Assembly (NCBI GenBank): GCA_937864115.1
Contig: CALMII010000018.1
Span: forward strand, 62,001-126,000
Direction of reading: 5' to 3'
DNA from: an uncultured Steroidobacter sp.
GTDB lineage: Bacteria > Pseudomonadota > Gammaproteobacteria > Steroidobacterales > Steroidobacteraceae
DNA: 64,000 bases
In this document: in pieces, positions 35,891 through 45,040 of the stretch
Layout of the letters: every line of letters begins with the position of its first letter
Position numbering within the stretch: position 1 is the stretch's first letter
Notes under the pieces: generated by a model
The model's database searches: none
What the model saw: the letters and a program-made list of their open reading frames with translations, nothing else
Told to the model about the DNA's origin: nothing
Translations under genes and position numbers: made by a program

Positions 35891-37231
35891 ATGCGTTTTT
35901 CCTTCGAAGGCAGGCTCGCCCTGCTCTGCGCCCTGCTGACGATCGCGGCCGTGGCGATCTACGTGCTGTTCGACGATTGGCTCGATTCGCGGTTCATGGC
36001 GGGGCTCGCCACGCTGATCGTCGTCGTGATGCTGAGTCTGTTCTGCGCGCGCTACCTCACGCGGCCCTATCGCAACACGCTGCAGGCGATCAGCGACGGC
36101 ATCGTCAGCATGAAGGATCGCGATTTCAGCGTGAGCATCGCGCCGTCTTCGCATCCGGAACTGACCGCGCTGGTCGAAAGCTACAACGGGCTCGGCGCCC
36201 TGCTGCGATCCGAACGGCAGTCGCTCTATCAGCGCGAACTGCTGCTCGACACCGTGATTCAGGCGACGCCGCTGTCGATGGTGCTCACCAATGCCGCCGA
36301 ACGCGTCGTCTACAGCAATGTCGCCGCGCGCCAGGCATTTCTCGGCGGCCGCAAGCTGGAAGGCCTGTCCTTCGCCGAACTGTTGCAGTCGGCGCCCGAG
36401 CCGTTGCGTCAGGCGGTCGCCACCGAAGGCGATTCGCTGTTCACGGTCGAGACCGAGGGCGAATCCGAGATCTATCACCTGTCGCAGCGCGGCTTCCTGC
36501 TGAACAGCCAGATGCACCGGCTGTATCTGCTGAAGCAGCTCACGCGCGAACTGTCGCGGCAGGAAGTCGAGACCTGGAAGAAGGTCATCCGCGTGATTGC
36601 CCACGAACTCAACAACTCCCTGGCGCCGATCTCCTCGCTCGCGCATTCGGGGCGGCAGCTCGCCGGACATCCCGAGCCGGCCCAGTTCGAGCGCATTTTC
36701 CGCACCATCGAGGATCGGGCGAAGCACCTGCACAGCTTCATCGACGGTTATGCGCGTTTCGCCAAGCTGCCGCGGCCGCAGCCCGAGGAAGTGGACTGGC
36801 CGTCGTTCCTGCGCTCGCTGCAGCAGACCGCGAATTTCCGGCTGGTCGAGGCGCCGTCGCACCGCACGGCCGTGTTCGATCCCACCCAGATGGAACAGGT
36901 GCTGATCAATCTGGTGAAGAACGCGCGCGAGGCCGGGGCGCCCGACGACAGCATCGACGTCCACGTGGCCGAACAGGCCGGCGGCTGGCGGGTGCAGGTG
37001 ATGGATCGCGGTTCGGGCATGACGGATGACGTCCTGCGTTCCGCGCTGCTGCCGTTCTATTCCACCAAACCCTCCGGCGCAGGGCTGGGACTGACCATCT
37101 GCCGCGAAGTCGTGGAAGCGCACGGGGGACGGATTTCGCTGGCCAACCGGCCGGGCGGCGGGCTGGTGGCGACGTTGTGGCTCCCTCTTCCTGTGGGGCC
37201 GGCTTCAGCCGGCCTTGCGGAGTCAGGCTGA
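35891..37231 (+). CDS. NtrY-like membrane sensor histidine kinase
   Basis: 446 aa from the ATG at 35891; the longer frame reads through repeat A. Two helices (about 8-30 and 36-55) with almost no periplasmic loop, then a HAMP-like segment (RYLTRPYRN), a PAS-like region, the His box VIAHELNNSLAPIS and ATPase motifs NLVKNAREAG and GAGLGLTICREVVEAHGG. The short loop suggests sensing within the membrane, as in kinases that monitor their ABC exporter. The final ~13 residues (VGPASAGLAESG) come from a family A repeat. Confidence 0.92.
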   Translation: MRFSFEGRLALLCALLTIAAVAIYVLFDDWLDSRFMAGLATLIVVVMLSLFCARYLTRPYRNTLQAISDGIVSMKDRDFSVSIAPSSHPELTALVESYNGLGALLRSERQSLYQRELLLDTVIQATPLSMVLTNAAERVVYSNVAARQAFLGGRKLEGLSFAELLQSAPEPLRQAVATEGDSLFTVETEGESEIYHLSQRGFLLNSQMHRLYLLKQLTRELSRQEVETWKKVIRVIAHELNNSLAPISSLAHSGRQLAGHPEPAQFERIFRTIEDRAKHLHSFIDGYARFAKLPRPQPEEVDWPSFLRSLQQTANFRLVEAPSHRTAVFDPTQMEQVLINLVKNAREAGAPDDSIDVHVAEQAGGWRVQVMDRGSGMTDDVLRSALLPFYSTKPSGAGLGLTICREVVEAHGGRISLANRPGGGLVATLWLPLPVGPASAGLAESG

Positions 37232-37312
37232 AGCCTGACCCACAGAAGAAGCTCTTCCTGTGGGGCCGGCTTTAGCCGGCCTTGCGGAGTCAGGCTGAAG
37301 CCTGACCCACAG
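37191..37312 (+). repeat. palindromic repeat family A, tandem direct pair
   Basis: Two complete units (37191-37245 and 37258-37312) 12 bp apart in the same orientation and almost identical. The first overlaps the end of the kinase gene and gives its stop codon. Confidence 0.95.
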
Positions 37313-37380
37313 GAAGATTGCAGTGTCCGAATGTCCTGTCTGACAATACCCGGCAAATAACCAACAGCTCAGCCGCTCGC

Positions 37381-40074
37381 ATGGTCGCCAATCCGGAAAG
37401 CGTCGATACCCTCGGGACGACGGGCCAGTGGAACCTCGTCGCGCTGACCAAGTTCCGCGCACCGCGCGTGCGCCGCGACATCCTGACCCGCCCTGCATTG
37501 CTCGAGCGCCTGTCGCGATCCATCGATGAAAATCCGGTGACGCTCGTCTGCGCGCCCGGCGGTTCCGGCAAGACCACGTTGCTGGCGCAATGGATGTCCG
37601 ATCCGCCCGCCGAGACGACCGCGGTGTGGCTGACCATCGACAACGACGACAACGACACCAACCGCTTGTTCGCCGCGCTGCTGCAGGCGCTCGAACCGCT
37701 CGAACTCAGCTGGGACGCGGATCCGCGCGCGCTGGTCGACAGCGTTGCGGCTTCGCGCGCCCAGACGCGTGCGGCGCTGGCGGCACTGGTCAATGCGCTG
37801 TGCACGAGCGTGGCGCGACGCATCGTCATCGTCCTCGACGATCTGCACCGCATCGAAAAGACCGAAGCCTACGAGCTGCTCGATTCGCTGATCGAACGGT
37901 TGCCCGACCACGTCACCCTCGTGCTCGGCACCCGCATCGAACCGCCGCTGTCGCTGGCGCGCTGGCGTGCCTACGGCGAACTCGGGTGGTTCACGCCCGC
38001 CGATCTGCAGTTCACCGCCGAGGATGCGGCCGCGCTCGCGATGGCCAAGTTCGGCAAGACGCTCGATACGGCAGCGGTGCAGGAGGCGATGCAGCGCACG
38101 CAGGGCTGGGCCGCGGGACTGTTGCTGGTGCTGCAATCGCGCGCCGCACCCGCCTTGCTCGGCAAGGCCGACAGCAACGATTCGAACCGGCACCTGTTCG
38201 CGTACCTCGCGCAGGAAGTGCTGGATGAACTGCCCGCAGACCTGCAGGACTTCGTCCTGCGCAGCTCGATCCTGATCGAACTGAGCCCCTATCTGTGCTC
38301 GGTGCTGACCGGCCGTACCGATGCGCGACAGGTGCTGGAGTCGCTGTATCGACGCAACCTGTTCCTGACCGCCATCGACGAGATGGCGCCGGTGCTGCGC
38401 TTTCACGATCTGTTCCGCGACTTCCTCGAAGCGGAGCTGGCGCGCCGTCATCCGGAGCTGAAGCGCGAACTGCATGAGCTGACGGCCAAGGTCGAACGCA
38501 CACAGTCGCGCGCCATCTATCACCTGCTGGTGGCGCAGCGCTGGGAAGAAGCGATGGCCCGCATCGCCGAGGCGGCGCAGGAGCGGCTGGCGCACGGCGG
38601 TATCGCCACCGTCGAACGCTGGATCGATGCGATTCCCGAACACGTCCGCGCCGGCAATGCCCGCATCCGCTACATCCGCGGCACCTGCGCCTGGTTCCGC
38701 TGGGACTGGCCGCGTGCCCGGCGCGAGCTGACGCCGGCGGTCGACGGGCTCACGGCAGCGGAGGATCTGCCCGATCGCGTCACCGCGCTGTTCCACCTGG
38801 TCGATGCGCTGAACTCATCGGGCGCCCGCGAAGAAGCGCGTCAGCGCATCGAACAGGCGGCGCAGCTGCCGCTCAACGAACAGGGCAAGGCGGAACTCGC
38901 GATGCAGCGCGCATGGTGCGCGACGCCGTCGGGCGATCTTCCCGCGGTCGCCAGCTACATGCGCGATTTCGTGACGCTCGTGGAAAGCGATCCGACCATC
39001 TGCGCCAACACGGCCGATCGCATCCACTGCGTGCTGATCGGCATCCCGGGGATCGCCGAGACTTTCGAGCGGTTCTTCACTGCATTCCAGCTCGTGCGCG
39101 GCAGCCAGCCGCTGCCCTGGCACATTTCCGCTCTCACCATCGGGGCGTGGGCGCATCTCTGGCGCGGCCGTCGCGCCGAACTGCTCGACACCCTGGCGCA
39201 GGCGGAAGTGATCCAGCATCAGTTCGGTGGCGTGCGTCTGGCCATCGAGCGGCTGGGTCAGTTGCGCGCCATCACCAGCGTCGTACTCGGCGATCCCGAG
39301 CGCGCCATGAGCATCATGCATGCGCACATCAAGGGATTGCAGATCGCGGAGCTCGCCGGGCACAACGTCGTGTGGCTGCGTGCCTATCGCCACGCATTGG
39401 GGCGTGCGTGCTGGCTGCTCGATCAGGTCGCCGCGTTCCGTGAAGTGCTGCCGTACCTGACGGCGCCCATCATGCCGGGCGAATGGCCGTTCACGGAAAG
39501 CGCGGCGGCCACGGTACGCGGTCTCGATGCCTTGCTCGACAAGGACTGGCGGCGAGCCGAAGGCGCATTGCGCGAAGCGTTGACGACCTACGATCAGTGC
39601 CGCATGCCGATGATCTACGCCGACGCGCGTATCAACCTGAGCTACGCGGTGCTCATGCAGGGTCGCAAGGCCGAGGCGTGGACACTGTTCCAGCCGGCGT
39701 ACGACGAAGTCATTCGCGAGCGCGCGGTCGGTCTGCTGTTGCTCGAATCGCGCAAGGTCGTGAACGAACTGCTCGAACTCGTCCCGGCGCAGCAGAAGAA
39801 GTCGCCCGAACACGCCCAGCTGCTGGAAACGCTCGGCCGCTGGGTCGAGCTGCCGGAGGCGGAGCCGGCGCAGCGAAAGGGGCTGCTCGCTGCCCTGTCG
39901 GAACGGGAGCTCGAAGTCCTGGGCGAGGTGGCCGCCGGGGCCAGCAACAAGCACATTGCCCGCTCGCTGTCGCTGAGCCTGCATACCGTGAAGCGCCACA
40001 TCGCCAACATCCTCGACAAGCTCGACTGCGATTCGCGCGGCCAGGCCGCCGACCTGTTCCGTCGTCATTCGTAA
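37381..40074 (+). CDS. MalT-like LuxR-family transcriptional regulator (STAND ATPase)
   Basis: 897 aa from the ATG at 37381. The N-terminal STAND NTPase has the P-loop CAPGGSGKTTLLAQWM and Walker B RIVIVLDDLHRIE. A long helical (TPR-like) middle follows, then the LuxR helix-turn-helix, LSERELEVLGEVAAGASNKH with SLHTVKRHIANILDKL. Proteins of this class oligomerise on ATP and an inducer before activating promoters. The inducer and targets are unknown; the gene is flanked by repeats and not obviously part of an operon. Confidence 0.9.
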   Translation: MVANPESVDTLGTTGQWNLVALTKFRAPRVRRDILTRPALLERLSRSIDENPVTLVCAPGGSGKTTLLAQWMSDPPAETTAVWLTIDNDDNDTNRLFAALLQALEPLELSWDADPRALVDSVAASRAQTRAALAALVNALCTSVARRIVIVLDDLHRIEKTEAYELLDSLIERLPDHVTLVLGTRIEPPLSLARWRAYGELGWFTPADLQFTAEDAAALAMAKFGKTLDTAAVQEAMQRTQGWAAGLLLVLQSRAAPALLGKADSNDSNRHLFAYLAQEVLDELPADLQDFVLRSSILIELSPYLCSVLTGRTDARQVLESLYRRNLFLTAIDEMAPVLRFHDLFRDFLEAELARRHPELKRELHELTAKVERTQSRAIYHLLVAQRWEEAMARIAEAAQERLAHGGIATVERWIDAIPEHVRAGNARIRYIRGTCAWFRWDWPRARRELTPAVDGLTAAEDLPDRVTALFHLVDALNSSGAREEARQRIEQAAQLPLNEQGKAELAMQRAWCATPSGDLPAVASYMRDFVTLVESDPTICANTADRIHCVLIGIPGIAETFERFFTAFQLVRGSQPLPWHISALTIGAWAHLWRGRRAELLDTLAQAEVIQHQFGGVRLAIERLGQLRAITSVVLGDPERAMSIMHAHIKGLQIAELAGHNVVWLRAYRHALGRACWLLDQVAAFREVLPYLTAPIMPGEWPFTESAAATVRGLDALLDKDWRRAEGALREALTTYDQCRMPMIYADARINLSYAVLMQGRKAEAWTLFQPAYDEVIRERAVGLLLLESRKVVNELLELVPAQQKKSPEHAQLLETLGRWVELPEAEPAQRKGLLAALSERELEVLGEVAAGASNKHIARSLSLSLHTVKRHIANILDKLDCDSRGQAADLFRRHS

Positions 40075-40129
40075 GAAAACGGGCAGGGGCCGCTCCCTTA
40101 TGCTGGCGTTTGTGCTATCTCCCCGTTCA

Positions 40130-40181
40130 CTGTGGGGCCGGCTTCAGCCGGCCCGGTGCGGGCAGAAGCCCGCACCCACAG
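40130..40181 (+). repeat. palindromic repeat family A, covarying variant
   Basis: First stem as usual, but the second stem reads GTGCGGGC-AGAA-GCCCGCAC instead of GTCAGGCT..AGCCTGAC. Sequence changed on both arms together, so pairing is preserved. Confidence 0.9.
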
Positions 40182-40239
40182 CAAGAAGGCGATGCAGAGC
40201 CCTCACCGTTCCTACACAGCAAAGAACCAGGAAGCCTGA

Positions 40240-42033
40240 ATGGACAAGAGTGCAGCGCTGGCCCGCCTCGGCCTCACGGGCAGCGAAGACGCCGCCGGCG
40301 TGACACGCGCCTACGGCCAGCGGCTGTCGACGATCCAGGAAAAGCTGGTCGGTGCGCAGACCGACACCGAGCGCCTGCAGCATCAGACGGCGTTGTCCGC
40401 CATCGTCGAAGCCTACGAATTCCTGACGGAGTCCGGCCGCTACACGCGGGTTCCGGTCGACGACAGCAGCGCAACCATGATGCGCGACGACAGCGCGCCC
40501 TCGCCCGCGGTGCATTCGACGCTCGTGCGCATGGACACCGGCGCCGTGCTGTCGGGCCGCCTGGAGATCGGCGAACGGCTGGGGCAGGGCGGCATGGGGT
40601 ACGTCTACGCGGCGCGCGACCGGCTGCGCAGCGAAGACGTCGCCATCAAGGTGCTGCGCCAGGATCTTTCCTTCAGCACCGCGGCCAAGGAACGCTTCCT
40701 CGCCGAGGCCAAGGTGTCGAGCAATCTTTCGCATCCGAACATCGTGCGCGTCTACGACGTGGGCGAGGCGGGCGGTCACTACTACCTGTCGATGGAACGG
40801 CTCAAGGGCCAGACCCTGCGCCAGCGCATCGAGGACTACAACCAGGCGCGGCGCGAGTTCAGCGTCGCCGAAGTCACCGATATCGCGCGCCAGCTCATCG
40901 ACGCGTTGCGCTACGCGCATCGCTACATCGTGCATCGCGATCTCAAGCCGGAAAACATCTGGCTGTCCGAGGACGGCACCCTCAAGCTGATGGACTTCGG
41001 CATCGCGCGCGCCTACAGCAACTCGCAGCTCACCCAGACGGGCATGACGCTCGGCACCGCGTACTACATGGCGCCGGAGCAGCGGCTCGATGCGAAGGAA
41101 GTGGACTGGCGCGCCGACCTGTACGCGCTCGGCGTGGTGATGTACGAGCTGCTGACCGGCACGATTCCGATGGGCGCGGTCAAGCCGCTGGAGAAAGTGC
41201 GTCGCGACGTACCGTTGCGCTACGCGCAGGCCGTGATGCGTGCGATGTCGCCGCGGCCGGATGACCGCTGGACGTCGCTGGATGCGTTCCTGTCTGAATT
41301 GCAGGCGCCGAAGAGCAGTGGCAGCAAGGCGGCAGTGTGGATCGTGCTGGGATTGGGCTTCGTCGCCGCCGCGGCTGCCGGCGGTTACTACATGACGCGT
41401 GAACAGCCGACGGTTGTCGCAACCGTTGCGCCGCCGGCAAGCACTGGCACTGCCGTGCCTGTCGACACCAGTGGCACGCAGCCGCCGCAGCAACCTCCTG
41501 CCGAGATCGCATCGACACAGATCGCATCGACACAGGGGCCGCCCGCACAGGCGGCCGAAACGACCGCACCGGTGCAGGCGCAACCCGAGCCGGTAGCGAC
41601 GCCCGTCGTCGCGGAGCAAACACCCGTTGCTGCAGCGCCGGTGCGAGTTGCAAAAGTCGACAACTCCGCACAGATCCGTCGCCAGGAATGCCTCGCGCAA
41701 TGCGAACGCTCGGACGGCGAGTGCCGCAGCATCAATCGTCGCGGCAAGCAGGACTGCATGCGTGCCGTCGGCTTCGGCGCCACTGGCGGCTTCACTGCAT
41801 CGCCCGGCGCGAACGCGGCGTCGGCAGATTGTTCGTTCTATGGTCAGGCGCGCTGCGAATACGCGCGAGATCGCAGTGCCTGCCTCGCGCGCATCAGCGC
41901 ACGCTACAACGCCTGTGTGAACGTATTGAGCGGCAACGTCGCCTCGCGCCGCCAGGATTGCGACAACAACGCACGCGAAGCGGACCGGATGTGCCTGGAC
42001 GAGATGCGGGAGTGCAAGTCGTATTGCGAGTGA
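40240..42033 (+). CDS. membrane Ser/Thr protein kinase with Cys-rich periplasmic tail
   Basis: 597 aa. Residues 1-70 are a helical, J-domain-like leader. The Hanks-type kinase (about 105-360) has the glycine loop GQGGMGYVYAARD, VAIKVL, HRDLKPENIW and DFGIAR. A helix follows (AVWIVLGLGFVAAAAAGGYY), then a Pro/Thr/Ala-rich linker and a C-terminal segment with twelve cysteines (ECLAQCERSDGEC ... MRECKSYCE). The tail should be periplasmic and disulfide-bonded; it resembles no named sensor I know. No phosphatase or FHA gene lies beside it. Confidence 0.9.
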   Translation: MDKSAALARLGLTGSEDAAGVTRAYGQRLSTIQEKLVGAQTDTERLQHQTALSAIVEAYEFLTESGRYTRVPVDDSSATMMRDDSAPSPAVHSTLVRMDTGAVLSGRLEIGERLGQGGMGYVYAARDRLRSEDVAIKVLRQDLSFSTAAKERFLAEAKVSSNLSHPNIVRVYDVGEAGGHYYLSMERLKGQTLRQRIEDYNQARREFSVAEVTDIARQLIDALRYAHRYIVHRDLKPENIWLSEDGTLKLMDFGIARAYSNSQLTQTGMTLGTAYYMAPEQRLDAKEVDWRADLYALGVVMYELLTGTIPMGAVKPLEKVRRDVPLRYAQAVMRAMSPRPDDRWTSLDAFLSELQAPKSSGSKAAVWIVLGLGFVAAAAAGGYYMTREQPTVVATVAPPASTGTAVPVDTSGTQPPQQPPAEIASTQIASTQGPPAQAAETTAPVQAQPEPVATPVVAEQTPVAAAPVRVAKVDNSAQIRRQECLAQCERSDGECRSINRRGKQDCMRAVGFGATGGFTASPGANAASADCSFYGQARCEYARDRSACLARISARYNACVNVLSGNVASRRQDCDNNAREADRMCLDEMRECKSYCE

Positions 42034-42079
42034 GACGGGAGGTCGCGAAAGACCGTGACCGACAGGGGATTCGTTCTGC

Positions 42080-42187
42080 CTGTGGGGCCGGCTTTCCCGC
42101 GGGATTCCCTTCGGTCACAGCCGGCCTCCGACTGTAGGTCAGGCTTTAGCCTGACTGTTTTCAGGCCGGCTGAAGCCGGCCCCACAG
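42080..42187. repeat. palindromic repeat family A, long variant plus inverted unit
   Basis: A plus-oriented long-variant half unit (with CCCGCGGGATTCCCTTCGGT) is followed by a complete inverted unit ending CCCCACAG. The same composite recurs at 45041. Confidence 0.95.
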
Positions 42188-42192
42188 GTCCG

Positions 42193-42915
42193 TCACACCA
42201 GCGTGTGATAGACGTTCTGCACGTCGTCGTCCTGCTCCAGCTTGTCGATCAGCGTCATCACTTCCGTCGCCTGCGCTTCTGGCAGTTCAGTCGGCGTGAT
42301 GCAGATGTATTCGTGCGACGCCGAGATCGGCACGATCTTGCGATCTTCGAGCGCCTTCTGCATCTGGCCGAAGTCGGGGAAATTGCAGCGGACCACGAGC
42401 TGCGGTTCGCCCTTGTCGCCGGTGCTTTCGCCCATTTCTTCCAGGCCGTGATCGATCAGATCGAGTTCCAGGTCGTCCTGCACGATGCCTTCCGGGCTGA
42501 GGCGGAACACGCCCATTTTCCTGAACTGGAAGCTGACGCTGCCTGAGGCGGCGAGATTGCCGCCATTGTTGTCGAACACGTTGCGTACGTTGGCGACGGT
42601 GCGGGTCGGGTTGTCCGTGGCTGCTTCGACGATGATCGCCACGCCGTGCGGGCCATAGCCCTCATAGATGATCTCGTTGTAGTTCGCTGCGTCCTTGCCC
42701 GAGGCGCGCTTGATCGCCGAGTTCACGTTGTCCTTCGGCATGTTCACGGCGCGGGCGTTCTGGATCGCCCGGCGCAGCGCCGGGTTCGAGGCCGGGTCGG
42801 GCCCGCCGGCTTTCACGGCGATGGCGATTTCCTTGCCGACGCGGGCGAACTGCTTCGCCATGCGATTCCAGCGCGCAAACATTGCGTGCTTTCGTACTTC
42901 GAAAATGCGACCCAT
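42193..42915 (-). CDS. YebC/PmpR-family protein
   Basis: 240 aa from the ATG at 42915. The start [20 protein letters not shown] is a variant of the family's MAGHSKWxNIKHRK beginning, followed by the three-domain YebC fold ([49 protein letters not shown]). YebC proteins act as transcription regulators or, in recent work, as ribosome factors easing proline stalls. This is the YeeN/YebC-II-like branch rather than the ruvC-linked copy; no ruv genes are near. Confidence 0.92.
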   Translation of the reverse strand: MGRIFEVRKHAMFARWNRMAKQFARVGKEIAIAVKAGGPDPASNPALRRAIQNARAVNMPKDNVNSAIKRASGKDAANYNEIIYEGYGPHGVAIIVEAATDNPTRTVANVRNVFDNNGGNLAASGSVSFQFRKMGVFRLSPEGIVQDDLELDLIDHGLEEMGESTGDKGEPQLVVRCNFPDFGQMQKALEDRKIVPISASHEYICITPTELPEAQATEVMTLIDKLEQDDDVQNVYHTLV

Positions 42916-42993
42916 GGGGGAGCCTGGTGGCTGAAAGAAGGGCGGCAATTATGCCCGATCCGGGCCGGTGGATGCGGGGCGCCTCTGGTCTTC

Positions 42994-43051
42994 CTGTAGG
43001 TCAGGCTTCAGCCTGACATCTTGAAAAAGGCCGGCTGAAGCCGGCCCCACA
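42994..43051 (-). repeat. palindromic repeat family A, inverted unit
   Basis: CTGTAGGTCAGGCTTCAGCC ... GCCGGCCCCACA. Its last 14 bases (GAGGCCCCACAAAA) are repeated immediately afterwards. Confidence 0.9.
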
Positions 43052-43081
43052 AAAAGAGGCCCCACAAAAAAAGAAAGGCCG

Positions 43082-43435
43082 TCAGCCTTTCGCCTCCCAC
43101 GTGACTTCGGCCTTGGCGGCCGAGGCACGACGCAGCAGGTCGATGAGCGGAGCGGCACGCACCGCCAGTTCGATGGGCGGCTCGTGGCGCTCTTCTTCCT
43201 CGGCGTCCAGGTCTTCATTCATGGCTGGGGGAGCAGCGGTGTGGTGCTCAGCGTCTGCCCGACGCTTCAGTTCGGCGAGCCCGGCTTCCAGCTTCGTCAA
43301 CGCCACACCGACATCTTCGCCGGTCAGCGCCGCCGGAATGCGGCCCGTGGTCCCCATCAGGGACAGCAACTGCTTGGCGGTGTCGCCGAACATGGTGATC
43401 GATCCAGTCGCCGTTGAACGGAAAATGATCAGCAT
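43082..43435 (-). CDS. DUF1840-domain protein
   Basis: 117 aa from the ATG at 43435 (MLIIFRSTATGSITMFGDTA), the characteristic DUF1840 opening. The middle is charged (NEDLDAEEEERHE) and the C-terminal helix reads APLIDLLRRASAAKAEVTW. Small cytosolic protein conserved in beta- and gammaproteobacteria, function unknown. It ends beside repeat A and lies 43 bp downstream of the 40-residue membrane protein gene, probably cotranscribed with it. Confidence 0.85.
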   Translation of the reverse strand: MLIIFRSTATGSITMFGDTAKQLLSLMGTTGRIPAALTGEDVGVALTKLEAGLAELKRRADAEHHTAAPPAMNEDLDAEEEERHEPPIELAVRAAPLIDLLRRASAAKAEVTWEAKG

Positions 43436-43478
43436 GGAACGTCTCTCCGGCAGTCGCGAATGAACCGATACTGCCCGA

Positions 43479-43601
43479 TCAGGTGCAGCCGCGCAGCAGG
43501 AAAAGTACCAGCAGTACGGGAATGGGCACACCGATCAGCCACAGCAGAATCCAGCCCATCTTGCCCTGCTGTTTCTCCAGCCGTTGCCTGAGTTCGCGCA
43601 T
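43479..43601 (-). CDS. 40-residue single-span membrane protein
   Basis: Short frame from ATG 43601 to TGA. A basic, amphipathic start (MRELRQRLEKQQGK) precedes a helix (MGWILLWLIGVPIPVLLVLF) and ends LLRGCT. The Pro-x-Pro within the helix and the RGCT end recall tiny conserved membrane proteins in related genomes. Function unknown. It sits upstream of DUF1840 in the same direction. Confidence 0.6.
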   Translation of the reverse strand: MRELRQRLEKQQGKMGWILLWLIGVPIPVLLVLFLLRGCT

Positions 43602-43671
43602 GACACGTTACCTGCAGAATGAATCTGCTTCGGTAACGGACGGGCGCAGTGGGCGGTTCCGGAGGAAGAGG

Positions 43672-43880
43672 TTTCACACGGAGATCACGGAGGGCACGGA
43701 GGGCACGGAGGTAGAGAAGAAGAATTTCCACGGGGGAAGAATGGGGACACGGGGAACACGGGGTTCGGAACAGAAAAATCCTTTCTTCCCCCCGTGTTCC
43801 CCGTGTCCCCATTCTTCCCCCCGTGGAAATTCTTCTCTCTTGATCTCCGGCTCCGTGTTCTCCGTGATCTCCGTGTGAAA
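43672..43880. repeat. 209-bp long imperfect palindrome (family D)
   Basis: Outer arms TTTCACACGGAGATCACGGA (43672-43691) and its exact complement (43861-43880); inner arms of about 50 bp at 43714-43763 and 43789-43838 are nearly perfect complements. The left half has CACGGAGGG tandem motifs. It fills the gap between the 40-residue protein and the HDOD gene; no coding capacity is credible. Confidence 0.9.
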
Positions 43881-43889
43881 TTCCTGTTT

Positions 43890-44960
43890 TCAGCTCTGTG
43901 CCACGGAAGCAGAGGCGAGCCACATCGCGAGCGTCGTTTCGCGATCGGCACCCTGACCGCTGATGATCACCTGGGCCTGCTTCTTCGTGTAATAGCCACG
44001 CGCGGTGAGCATCGCGAGCGAGCCGCAGAGATCGCCGAAGTAGACGCTGCGGCCGATGGAGCTCATCTGTTCGGGCGGCAGCTTCTGCTGCTGTTCGGTG
44101 AACGCGGCGATCGACAGATCCGAGAGCTTCCATGACTGTGCAATGAGGCTGGCGGTGCAGGCGCGCTGCGTGCGGATGGCTTCGATGATCACGTCCGCGC
44201 GCGGCGTGAGATGAGGGAAGTCGCGATACTTGTCGAGCGCCAGCCGGAACAGGACGATGTTGGCGAGCAGGCTCATGAGGCCGAGCAACTGCGCGACGAT
44301 GGGTTTGATGTCGCCGCCCGTTCTCGCATGCACTTCCGCCGCCATCGCCGTGCGCTCGGCCTGTTCCCAGGTGAAGTCTGCGAACTTCTCGAACGAGCCG
44401 CGCGGAATGCGGAACACCGGCTGCAGGATGGCCGAGGCCATCAGCGAACGCAGTCCATTGGTTCCGAGCAGCATCACGGCGCGATCGAGGCTCTCGATCG
44501 GTTCGGGCGACGTTCGATAGTAGGCGCTGTTCGCGCGCTGCAGCACCGCGCCGGCCAGTGCGGGATCTTCCAGCAGCACGCGGACCAGTTCCTCGCGCGT
44601 GCTCTCGTCGTCGTTGATGGCCTGCAACAGGCGCGGCAGCAGCATCGGGCGGCGCGGAAAGTAGTCGCGTTCGTACACCGATTCGTCGAGCGACTTGCTG
44701 ATCGCGTCCAGCACCGGCACGTGGTCGTCGGGCACCTGCGGTTCGAAGCGGGTCAGGCTGAAGGCGATGCGGTAGCACTCGTCGACTGCCTGCTCGATCT
44801 CGGTGGTCGTGAAGGGGATTTCATCGGCCCGGCCGAGCGGCAGCGGAGCCGGGGCAGTGGACTCGGCCTCGCGGGACGCGGGGCGTTGATCCTTGCGCAG
44901 GATCATGAACAGGACGACCGCGAGTACCGCGATCAGCAGGATCAGGATTGCGATCCACAT
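43890..44960 (-). CDS. membrane-anchored HDOD-domain protein
   Basis: 356 aa. A short N-terminal helix (MWIAILILLIAVLAVVLFMIL) and a linker lead to an HDOD domain (about 110-310) with PMLLPRLLQAINDDES, ALAGAVLQRANSAYY and LDRAVMLLGTNGLRSLMAS. HDOD domains resemble HD hydrolases without the metal-binding HD pair and act in signalling output or scaffolding. There is no EAL or GGDEF domain attached. Likely a signalling protein at the inner membrane; partner unknown. Confidence 0.88.
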   Translation of the reverse strand: MWIAILILLIAVLAVVLFMILRKDQRPASREAESTAPAPLPLGRADEIPFTTTEIEQAVDECYRIAFSLTRFEPQVPDDHVPVLDAISKSLDESVYERDYFPRRPMLLPRLLQAINDDESTREELVRVLLEDPALAGAVLQRANSAYYRTSPEPIESLDRAVMLLGTNGLRSLMASAILQPVFRIPRGSFEKFADFTWEQAERTAMAAEVHARTGGDIKPIVAQLLGLMSLLANIVLFRLALDKYRDFPHLTPRADVIIEAIRTQRACTASLIAQSWKLSDLSIAAFTEQQQKLPPEQMSSIGRSVYFGDLCGSLAMLTARGYYTKKQAQVIISGQGADRETTLAMWLASASVAQS

Positions 44961-45040
44961 TCTCCCGTCGGTCCCCTCGTTGTTTTCAGTGTGGTGCGAT
45001 CATAGCGGTTTACGCACCTGATCGGTGCGGGGCGCTCTGC

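Noticed and set aside
43672..43880. CRISPR-like array suggested by repeated CACGGAGG motifs
   Set aside because: Units are 9 bp, contiguous and part of one palindrome; there are no regular spacers and no cas genes.
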